Assembly: GCA_902766085.1 (NCBI GenBank)
Contig: CACXCH010000040.1
Location: forward strand, 1-6,919
Direction of reading: 5' to 3'
Origin: an uncultured Eubacteriales bacterium
GTDB lineage: Bacteria; Bacillota; Clostridia; TANB77; CAG-508
Length of the DNA: 6,919 nt
The notes below the pieces were generated by a model. That model ran no database searches. It worked only from the letters and a program-made list of their open reading frames with translations, and was not told the origin of the DNA. This document shows, piece after piece, positions 1-4,602 of the stretch; position 1 is the first letter of the stretch, and each line of letters opens with the position of its first letter. The position numbers and the translations under genes were made by a program.

Positions 1-1
1 A

Positions 2-266
2 AGGAGGAAAATTGATGATGAAATTGAAAAATATTTGCCAAGAGAAGTTATATTTGATTTTGGTTGTATTTCTTTTATGGACAGTTCAGCGATAGGGATG
101 ATTTTACGGTAGATATAAGCTGATAAAGCTTATTGACGGAGAACTTAAAATAGTAAACGTAAACCATCTGATGAAAAGAATTTTAGATATGAGTGGAGTT
201 TCAAGAATAATTGAAGTAGATGAAAATATAATAAAAAAGGAGGATGAAAATGAAGGGATTATATGA
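2..266 (+). pseudogene. spoIIAA: SpoIIAA anti-anti-sigma factor, partial, with apparent frameshift
   Basis: This is the C-terminal part of SpoIIAA, the STAS-domain protein that binds SpoIIAB when dephosphorylated and so frees sigma-F. The gene enters from the left edge of the window. Frame 2 (2-112) reads through the family motif FMDSSAIGMIL, which contains the phosphorylatable serine, and then hits CGG-TAG at 107-112. Frame 3 takes over at 108 with GRYKLIKL and continues through the conserved tail DMSGVSRIIEV to a TGA at 264-266. The family motif is MILGRYK, so the simplest reading is one extra base, the C at 107. The downstream reading frame is otherwise intact and overlaps the start of spoIIAB, as is usual in this operon. 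The identification is firm. Whether the shift is a real mutation or a sequencing or assembly error cannot be decided here. The surroundings do not look like a programmed shift site. Confidence 0.88.
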
Positions 267-729
267 TAATGAAATGCAGCTTGAATTTTCAAGCAAAACT
301 TGCAATGAGGCGTTTGCTAGAATTTCAGTTGCAGCATTTGTTTCCCAGCTTGATCCAACAATTGATGAATTATCTGATATAAAAACTGCAGTATCGGAAG
401 CGGTTACAAATAGCATAATTCACGCATATTCTAAAGATGAAAGCGGGATTGTTAAGGTAAGAACGAGAATATATAAAAATCAAGTTGAAATTGAAATTGA
501 AGATTTTGGTAGAGGAATTGAAAATATTGAAGAAGCAAGAAAACCTCTTTATACATCTAAGCCGGACTTAGAAAGGTCTGGTATGGGATTTACAATTATG
601 GAAAGCTTTATGGATGAGCTAAAAGTGGAATCAACACTTGGAGTAGGAACAAAAGTTACAATGAGAAAAGAAATAAAATCAAAAGAAAATAAAAAAAATG
701 AAATAAACATTGAGAGTAAGCAAATTTAA
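250..729 (+). CDS. spoIIAB: SpoIIAB anti-sigma-F factor / serine kinase
   Basis: SpoIIAB is a GHKL-fold ATP-binding protein that sequesters sigma-F and phosphorylates SpoIIAA. Numbered from the ATG at 250, the N-terminal part contains NEMQLEFSS and the partner-binding arginine R24. The N-box [11 protein letters not shown] spans residues 50-60, with E50 and N54 matching the catalytic Glu and Mg-binding Asn. The G1 box DFGRGI is at 85-90 and the G2 glycine loop RSGMGFTIM at 109-117. AAAGGAGG at 236-243 sets the start: the ATG at 250 lies six bases downstream, while an in-frame ATG at 244 abuts the Shine-Dalgarno and is unlikely. The gene overlaps the end of spoIIAA by 17 nt, implying translational coupling. 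At 159 residues it is slightly longer than the usual 140-150, owing to a Lys/Asn/Glu-rich tail after residue 138. Function is assigned with high confidence. Confidence 0.96.
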   Translation: MKGLYDNEMQLEFSSKTCNEAFARISVAAFVSQLDPTIDELSDIKTAVSEAVTNSIIHAYSKDESGIVKVRTRIYKNQVEIEIEDFGRGIENIEEARKPLYTSKPDLERSGMGFTIMESFMDELKVESTLGVGTKVTMRKEIKSKENKKNEINIESKQI

Positions 730-929
730 ACAATACAAAAGATAAAAAACTAAAAGATAAAAACTAAAAGTAATCAGAGTAAAAAGCAACTAGAGTAACA
801 ATAATCATAAGATGTAATAGATAAGTACTAAAAATAAGTAGAATTAATAAGGGTTATAGGAAATCCTCAAAAACCTAAATATTTTTATACAAGGACATAA
901 TCAAAACTAAATTGATTATAGATAGATAA
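730..929 (+). other. Gene-free A/T-rich gap between spoIIAB and sigF with short direct repeats
   Basis: These 200 nt hold no plausible ORF and have stops in all frames. The left part is low-complexity: a unit close to AAAAGATAAAAACT is repeated at about 737-751 and 752-765, and AGAGTAA recurs near 776 and 792. A weak imperfect hairpin lies at 852-875 (GGTT/AACC outer arms, AGG/CCT inner arms). A stronger 8-bp hairpin at 897-919 is listed separately. I see no convincing sigma-A, sigma-H or sigma-F promoter. In characterised spoIIA operons spoIIAB and the sigma gene are nearly contiguous, so a gap of this size is atypical. Confidence 0.6.
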
Positions 930-932
930 ATG
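891..932 (+). promoter_or_regulatory. Candidate hairpin-bridged ribosome binding site of sigF
   Basis: No Shine-Dalgarno sequence sits at the normal distance from the sigF ATG at 930. The nearest candidate is AAGGA at 891-895, 34 nt upstream. Between them is a perfect 8-bp hairpin, ATAATCAA (897-904) with TTGATTAT (912-919) and a 7-nt loop. If the hairpin is stacked out, the effective spacer shrinks to about 11 nt, within the functional range. Folded spacers that bring a distant Shine-Dalgarno close to the start are known, for example in phage T4 gene 38. The complementarity is seen directly; the role is inferred. Confidence 0.4.
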
Positions 933-1631
933 GATGAGAACTTAAAGAAAAAAATCTTGGAAGCTCAAAACGGAGATCAACAAGCCTTGAACGAAATTGT
1001 TAAAGAAAACTATGGACTAATTTATAGCATTGCTAAAAGATTTGAAAATAGAGGGTATGAAATGGAAGATATATATCAAATTGGTGCAATGGGTATGGTT
1101 AAGGCTATAAAAAAATTTGATTTTTCTTATGATGTTATGTTTTCAACATTTATTGTAACATATATTATTGGAGAGATTAGAAGATTTTTACGAGATGATG
1201 GACCAATAAAAGTTTCCAGAAGTTTAAAATATCTAGCAGCAAAAATTAAAGAAGAAAAAAGCAAAGATGAAAATATAACCATTAAGGAACTTGCAAAAAA
1301 ACTTAATGAAACTGAGGAAAATATTATAATGGCAATAGATTCAAGCAATGCACCTGAATCATTGGAGGGAAAAATTGATGATGATAAACAAAGCGTTTTA
1401 GAGAAATTTAAAACCAATGATAATCAAGAAATAAATATTGTAGACAACTTGAGCTTAAAACAAAGTTTACAAAAGCTTAGTAAAAGAGATAAGGAGATTA
1501 TTTACTTAAGATACTACAAATGTCAAACACAAAAAAATGTTGCTAAAATTATAGGAATAAGCCAAGTACAGGTTTCTAGACTTGAAAAGAAAATTTTGAA
1601 AAATCTAGAAGAAGAACTTAGAGAGGCTTAA
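930..1631 (+). CDS. sigF: RNA polymerase sporulation sigma factor SigF
   Basis: This is a sigma-70 family factor of 233 residues, the forespore-specific sigma-F that is released from SpoIIAB after asymmetric division. Region 2 spans about residues 27-95: DIYQIGAMGMVKAIKKFD at 47-64 (core binding), FSTFIVTYIIGEIRRFLRDD at 71-90, then GPIKVSRSLK, the latter a signature of the SigF/SigG/SigB group. Region 3 covers roughly 95-165. Region 4 starts near 175, with a helix-turn-helix around 198-221 ending in ISQVQVSRLEKK. Position directly after spoIIAB argues for SigF over the close paralogue SigG. The start at 930 is the first possible one because an in-frame TAA at 927-929 precedes it. FSTFIVTYIIGEI replaces the more usual FSTYAVPMIIGEI, a mild divergence. 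Initiation signals are odd (see the entry at 891). Confidence 0.93.
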   Translation: MDENLKKKILEAQNGDQQALNEIVKENYGLIYSIAKRFENRGYEMEDIYQIGAMGMVKAIKKFDFSYDVMFSTFIVTYIIGEIRRFLRDDGPIKVSRSLKYLAAKIKEEKSKDENITIKELAKKLNETEENIIMAIDSSNAPESLEGKIDDDKQSVLEKFKTNDNQEINIVDNLSLKQSLQKLSKRDKEIIYLRYYKCQTQKNVAKIIGISQVQVSRLEKKILKNLEEELREA

Positions 1632-1650
1632 AAAATATTAGGAAGTTTAA

Positions 1651-2649
1651 ATGAAAAATTTTATTTTTATTTGTTTATGTTTTGTTCTTGCTATATTTGC
1701 ACTGCCAATTGCACTCACAAGATCATTTAAAATTGCCAATGGAGAAGTGCCCGAGGGGAAGAATGATACAATTGAAAATAAATATGATTATCAGAAATAT
1801 AAAACAATAAAATTATTACATACTAAAACAGGAGAAATTGAAGAAATTGCCCTTGATACTTATATAAAAGGAGTGGTTGCTGCTGAAATGCCAGCAAGCT
1901 ATAATGAGGAAGCATTGAAGGCTCAAGCTGTTGTTGCAAGAACATATACAATTTATACAATAATGCATAACAACAATAAACACGAGAATGCAGATTTATG
2001 TGATAGTTCTAATTGTTGCCAAGCATGGATTTCAAAAGAAGACAGAATGGCTAAATGGGATGAAGACAAAAGAGAGGAATATTTAAAGAAAATTGAAAAT
2101 GCTGTTGATTCAACAAATGGAAAAATAATAACATATAATGGAGAAGTAATAGATGCTTTTTTTCACTCAAATAGTGGAGGTACAACAGAAACACCTGTAA
2201 ATGTATGGGGAGGCACAAATTATCCATATCTGCAATCTGTTCAAACAGCTGGTGAAGATGCTTATAACCAATATAGCTCTCAAGTCACAATTTCAAAGGC
2301 AGATTTTATAAACAAAATAAAAGAAAAACATCCTGATTTTACAATTGATTTTAATGATGAAAATTGCATCAAAATTACTGAATATACAGAGTCAAGCAGA
2401 GTAAAAACTATAAAAGTAGGAAATATAAATATGTCAGGTGTTGAAATGAGAACACTGATTGGACTAAAATCGGCAAAGTTTGAAATAACAATGGATGAGA
2501 ATAATATTACTTTTAAAGTTACAGGGTATGGACACGGAGTAGGTATGAGTCAAACTGGAGCAGATAGTATGGCAAATCAAGGGTCAACTTATGAAGACAT
2601 TATCCATCATTTTTATACCAATGTAGAAATAGTAGATTATAAGGACTAG
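1651..2649 (+). CDS. spoIID: SpoIID stage II sporulation protein, lytic transglycosylase
   Basis: SpoIID is a membrane-anchored enzyme that cleaves peptidoglycan glycan strands during engulfment, working with SpoIIP and SpoIIM in the mother cell. The 332-residue protein begins with a hydrophobic signal-anchor (about 4-22). The SpoIID domain follows: GVVAAEMPASY at 74-84 contains the expected catalytic Glu79, then AQAVVARTYT. The cysteine cluster CDSSNCCQAW (Cys117, 122, 123) matches the zinc-binding cysteines described for clostridial SpoIID. HSNSGG is at 172-177 and YGHGVGMSQTGA at 293-304. A modest AGGAAG at 1640-1645 lies five bases before the ATG. The gene starts 19 nt after sigF, so it is probably co-transcribed with the spoIIA operon. 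In Bacillus spoIID is a separate sigma-E-dependent gene; I found no obvious sigma-E promoter upstream here. Confidence 0.95.
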   Translation: MKNFIFICLCFVLAIFALPIALTRSFKIANGEVPEGKNDTIENKYDYQKYKTIKLLHTKTGEIEEIALDTYIKGVVAAEMPASYNEEALKAQAVVARTYTIYTIMHNNNKHENADLCDSSNCCQAWISKEDRMAKWDEDKREEYLKKIENAVDSTNGKIITYNGEVIDAFFHSNSGGTTETPVNVWGGTNYPYLQSVQTAGEDAYNQYSSQVTISKADFINKIKEKHPDFTIDFNDENCIKITEYTESSRVKTIKVGNINMSGVEMRTLIGLKSAKFEITMDENNITFKVTGYGHGVGMSQTGADSMANQGSTYEDIIHHFYTNVEIVDYKD

Positions 2650-2667
2650 GATTAATTCCTAGTCTTT
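2641..2667 (+). terminator. Intrinsic terminator overlapping the spoIID stop codon
   Basis: GACTAGGA (2644-2651) pairs perfectly with TCCTAGTC (2657-2664) around a 5-nt TTAAT loop. The stem extends by one G-U and two A-U pairs outward to 2641 and 2667, and a T-rich run follows. The TAG stop of spoIID (2647-2649) lies inside the left arm. This ends the spoIIA-sigF-spoIID transcript before spoIIQ. Confidence 0.82.
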
Positions 2668-2711
2668 ATTTATTTAATAAAATTAACTGAATTAAATATT
2701 AGATCATTTTT

Positions 2712-2740
2712 GTATATTTTAGAAAATAATGGAAATAATT
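2712..2740 (+). promoter_or_regulatory. Candidate sigma-F promoter of spoIIQ
   Basis: GTATA at 2712-2716 fits the sigma-F -35 consensus GYWTA. GGAAATAATT at 2731-2740 fits the sigma-F -10 consensus GGNRANANTW at every defined position. The 14-nt spacer is about one base short of the usual distance. A start near 2746 would give a leader of about 20 nt with the Shine-Dalgarno at 2756-2761. The preceding terminator makes a dedicated promoter necessary, and spoIIQ is a known sigma-F target in Bacillus. The consensus is short and degenerate, so this remains a prediction. Confidence 0.55.
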
Positions 2741-2767
2741 TGCATAATGAATTTTAGGAGGATATGT

Positions 2768-3679
2768 ATGGATAATAAAAGTAAAAATGACGAGATAAAG
2801 CCGGCAAGTGCAAAATGGTTTGGAATAATTGGCTTTCTAATAGCCATTGTTCTTTTAACAATTGCAATTTTTCTTTCCATTAATCAAGAAAAAACAGAAA
2901 GACTTTCAAAATTAAATGACATACAAAACACAAATAAAACTGAAGAAGCTAGTTCGATTTTAAGTAAAAACATTAATGAGGTCAAAGCAAATGAAATTCT
3001 GAATACAGCAAGTGCAAATCAAACATCGACAAACAATTCGAATGCTAACAAAAATTTGAAAACAAGTAGAAATGAAGAATTAATTCAAAGTACAAATTCA
3101 AATGAAACAAAAAACGAAACAAAAAAAGTAAATTCGAATATAACAAATTCAACAGAATCAAATAGTAGTAATTCAAATAAAAAGAGCAGTACAAATAGTG
3201 ACAAGGCAAGCAATAATGTTGCTGATAATAACAAAAACAGTGATAAAAACAATTCAAACAAAAAAACAGAAGCGCAATTTACAAAGCCAGCAGACGGACA
3301 AGTTTCAAATGAGTATTCAATGGATAGCTTGATTTATTCTAATACTTTACAAGAATGGGTTACACATAGAGGAATTGATATTAAGGGTGAACTAGGAGAA
3401 AATATAGTATCAGTTGCCGATGGAACAGTTACATCAATAAAAAATGATCCAAGATATGGATTAAGTATAACAATTGAGCATAGCGATGGATTTAAGTCAA
3501 TTTATTCTTGCCTTTTATCAACAGAAGACGGATTAGAAGAAGGAACGAAAATTTCACAGGGACAAGTAATCGCAAAGATGGGAAACTCAGGTGTTTTTGA
3601 ATCAGAAGACGGTGCACATTTACACTTCGAATTAATGCAAAATGGGGACTATATAAACCCTGAACTTTATATAAAATAG
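2768..3679 (+). CDS. spoIIQ: SpoIIQ-type M23/LytM-domain membrane protein
   Basis: This is a forespore membrane protein of the SpoIIQ family, which in spore formers pairs with mother-cell SpoIIIAH across the septum during engulfment. AGGAGG at 2756-2761 places the start at 2768 (six-base spacer), giving 303 residues; an in-frame ATG at 2729 precedes the Shine-Dalgarno and is rejected. One transmembrane helix spans about residues 17-38. A low-complexity Asn/Ser/Thr/Lys linker of roughly 130 residues follows (about 40-168). The M23 domain runs from about 175 to the end. Zinc ligands are present: His200 and Asp204 in HRGID, and the HLH motif at 284-286. The usual catalytic YxH motif reads IYSC (Cys248 in place of His), so enzymatic activity is uncertain. 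Clostridial SpoIIQ proteins keep the zinc site, while the Bacillus protein is degenerate. A generic M23 peptidase is the alternative, but the context favours SpoIIQ. Confidence 0.85.
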   Translation: MDNKSKNDEIKPASAKWFGIIGFLIAIVLLTIAIFLSINQEKTERLSKLNDIQNTNKTEEASSILSKNINEVKANEILNTASANQTSTNNSNANKNLKTSRNEELIQSTNSNETKNETKKVNSNITNSTESNSSNSNKKSSTNSDKASNNVADNNKNSDKNNSNKKTEAQFTKPADGQVSNEYSMDSLIYSNTLQEWVTHRGIDIKGELGENIVSVADGTVTSIKNDPRYGLSITIEHSDGFKSIYSCLLSTEDGLEEGTKISQGQVIAKMGNSGVFESEDGAHLHFELMQNGDYINPELYIK

Positions 3680-3680
3680 C

Positions 3681-3713
3681 TTGTAACAAAAATGTAAAAT
3701 AAATGTAACAAAA
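3681..3713 (+). repeat. Three tandem 11-bp A-rich direct repeats
   Basis: TTGTAACAAAA (3681-3691), ATGTAAAATAA (3692-3702) and ATGTAACAAAA (3703-3713) are head-to-tail copies differing at one to three positions. They lie just after the spoIIQ stop and about 54 bp upstream of the veg -35 box. The 11-bp phasing places an A-tract roughly once per helical turn, which could bend the DNA. No protein site is recognised. Confidence 0.6.
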
Positions 3714-3766
3714 CTCATAAACTAAGAAAATAACACAAAAAGAGACATTAATCGACATAATATTTT

Positions 3767-3795
3767 TTGACTTTCAAAATTTAAGATGTTAATAT
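3767..3795 (+). promoter_or_regulatory. Strong sigma-A promoter of veg
   Basis: TTGACT (3767-3772) and TAATAT (3790-3795) are separated by an optimal 17 nt, and TG at 3787-3788 forms an extended -10. Transcription would begin near 3802, about 26 nt before veg. The Bacillus veg promoter is known as one of the strongest sigma-A promoters, so a near-consensus promoter here fits. Confidence 0.87.
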
Positions 3796-3827
3796 ATAAA
3801 TGTAATTTTTAAGAAGTAGGTGATGAA

Positions 3828-4133
3828 ATGATTTACCAAGAAGACATCCTAAATTTACAAAGTAATATTAAAGAAAAAATCGGACAGAAGATAATAGTTA
3901 AAGGTTCACTAGGGAGAAGTAGATTATTTGAAAAAGAAGCTACAATTGAAAAAGCTTACCCAAATATATTTGTGGTAAAGTATGAAGAAAACTCAAGAAA
4001 TGTATCATATCAATACAAAGACGTTTTAACAAGAAACGTAGAAGTTGATGTGTTTGATGGAACCGGATATAGTCCACTGGTACCACCAATTCAAAGACAA
4101 CCAAAGAGACAAAAGACTGTAACAACAGTTTAA
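3828..4133 (+). CDS. veg: Veg family protein
   Basis: Veg is a small conserved Firmicutes protein, reported in Bacillus to influence biofilm matrix gene expression and spore outgrowth; its biochemical role is not settled. The 101-residue product has the family layout: an N-terminal helix with IKEKIGQKIIVKGSLGRSR (about 14-32), the strand motif AYPNIFVVKY (43-52), and VSYQYKDVLTRNVEV (59-73), which aligns with the V/YSYxDVLTxxVEL block of Veg. The Bacillus protein is about 86 residues; the extra length is a Pro/Gln/Arg/Lys-rich C-terminal tail from about 78. AGGTGA at 3818-3823 lies four bases before the ATG. It is a monocistronic unit, with its own promoter and a terminator immediately downstream. 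Confidence 0.9.
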   Translation: MIYQEDILNLQSNIKEKIGQKIIVKGSLGRSRLFEKEATIEKAYPNIFVVKYEENSRNVSYQYKDVLTRNVEVDVFDGTGYSPLVPPIQRQPKRQKTVTTV

Positions 4134-4136
4134 AGT

Positions 4137-4167
4137 AAAAAGATGAAACGAAAAGTTTCATCTTTTT
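4137..4167 (+). terminator. Intrinsic terminator of veg
   Basis: AAAAAGATGAAAC (4137-4149) pairs perfectly with GTTTCATCTTTTT (4155-4167) around a GAAAA loop, with the T-run continuing to 4169. The 13-bp stem starts 3 nt after the veg stop codon, so it is a textbook terminator separating veg from the ribosomal leader. Confidence 0.93.
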
Positions 4168-4221
4168 TTATGTGAACATACAACTTATTAGATAATCGTT
4201 ATAAAATCTTAAATTCAAAAA

Positions 4222-4266
4222 TAGACTTTTTTTATACAATTCCTATAAAGTAAATGCAAATTGTAT
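4222..4266 (+). promoter_or_regulatory. Possible upstream promoter overlapped by an inverted repeat
   Basis: TAGACT (4222-4227) and TATAAA (4244-4249) with a 16-nt spacer form a plausible weaker sigma-A promoter. Perfect 8-bp inverted arms ATACAATT (4234-4241) and AATTGTAT (4259-4266) flank the -10 box. The arrangement could be an operator or, in RNA started further upstream, a hairpin. In such A/T-rich DNA both matches may be chance. Confidence 0.3.
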
Positions 4267-4325
4267 GACTAAAGAAAGATAAGATTAAAAGCATCAGCAA
4301 AACCACAAAAAATTCAAAAAATGTA

Positions 4326-4354
4326 TTGACTTTTATAGCTTTAAGAGATATAAT
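4326..4354 (+). promoter_or_regulatory. Strong sigma-A promoter of the S10 operon leader
   Basis: TTGACT (4326-4331) and a perfect TATAAT (4349-4354) are spaced by 17 nt. Transcription should start near 4361. This gives a leader of about 240 nt before rpsJ. Confidence 0.9.
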
Positions 4355-4430
4355 AAAAAAGCATGTTAACGATTGCGATGAAGTAGAATGTAGCTACACG
4401 CCCATTAAATAAGCGATGGAGGGAACTTCT

Positions 4431-4451
4431 ATGGAGCATGTCATGGCTTAG
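4431..4451 (+). CDS. Possible six-codon leader peptide MEHVMA
   Basis: GGAGGG at 4418-4423 lies seven bases before ATG GAG CAT GTC ATG GCT TAG. A perfect Shine-Dalgarno at ideal spacing is unlikely to be accidental in such A/T-rich DNA. The peptide is too short to be judged by homology. Its last codons and stop (GGCTTAG, 4445-4451) overlap the segment that can pair with the left arm of the downstream terminator, so ribosome occupancy could affect termination. This is a small-ORF prediction from initiation signals only. Confidence 0.4.
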   Translation: MEHVMA

Positions 4452-4488
4452 ACCAGGCGGCAAGTTTTATAAATATTATAAGCACTTT

Positions 4489-4522
4489 AGCCCAAAATCT
4501 TCATGCATATTTGGGTTTTTTT
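4489..4522 (+). terminator. Intrinsic terminator inside the rpsJ leader
   Basis: AGCCCAAA (4489-4496) pairs with TTTGGGTT (4510-4517), including one G-U pair, around a 13-nt loop. The T-run spans 4516-4522. It lies 80 nt upstream of the first gene of an essential operon, so it must be read through or regulated, which suggests attenuation. Confidence 0.75.
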
Positions 4523-4567
4523 AATGGCAGATAACGAAACGCCAGGGTGCATTTATAACTTCCGACC

Positions 4568-4593
4568 AAAAAATTATAAATTTTTTAAGGAGG
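4568..4593 (+). promoter_or_regulatory. A/U hairpin abutting the rpsJ Shine-Dalgarno
   Basis: AAAAAATT (4568-4575) and AATTTTTT (4579-4586) are perfect inverted arms with a 3-nt loop. The Shine-Dalgarno AAGGAGG (4587-4593) begins directly after, nine bases before the rpsJ ATG. The stem would be weak as RNA, so it may only keep the site accessible or be compositional. Confidence 0.4.
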
Positions 4594-4602
4594 AAAAGAA
4601 AT

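Larger units (their letters stand above)
4361..4522 (+). ncRNA. Structured leader RNA ending in an attenuator terminator upstream of rpsJ
   Basis: From the predicted start to the terminator T-run is about 160 nt, visibly richer in G+C than the flanks, which suggests conserved structure. Visible elements: the direct repeat GCGATGRAG at 4375 and 4413, the self-complementary TGTAGCTACA near 4389-4398, possible GAAGT/ACTTC pairing (4380-4384 with 4425-4429), a short ORF at 4431-4451, an A/U-rich hairpin at 4462-4487, and the terminator at 4489-4522. GGCT (4445-4448) can pair with AGCC (4489-4492), which would break the terminator stem. I do not recognise any known riboswitch, T-box or published r-protein leader motif in it. 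It could instead be an independent small RNA; a cis attenuator is favoured by its position. Confidence 0.55.

Noticed and set aside
1..16. AAGGAGG followed by ATG at 14 looks like a ribosome site and gene start.
   Set aside because: The bases are read in frame 2 as Arg-Arg-Lys-Ile-Asp within the SpoIIAA domain; the residues on both sides match the family, so the gene started upstream of the window.
244..249. Earlier ATG (244) as the spoIIAB start.
   Set aside because: It directly abuts the AAAGGAGG at 236-243 with no spacer, while the ATG at 250 has a six-base spacer.
2729..2767. Upstream in-frame ATG extending spoIIQ by 13 residues.
   Set aside because: It lies before the AGGAGG at 2756-2761 and inside the candidate promoter, and it would place non-family residues ahead of the cytoplasmic tail.
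3045..3257. Cys/Tyr/Leu-rich minus-strand ORF within spoIIQ.
   Set aside because: It is the antisense of the low-complexity Asn/Ser/Lys linker and has no initiation signals or homology.
4361..4522. 6S RNA, SRP RNA, T-box or a known metabolite riboswitch.
   Set aside because: No long 6S-type closing helix, no SRP S-domain tetraloop sequence, no T-box GGTGGNACCGCG-type bulge, and no core motif of the common riboswitch classes that I can see.
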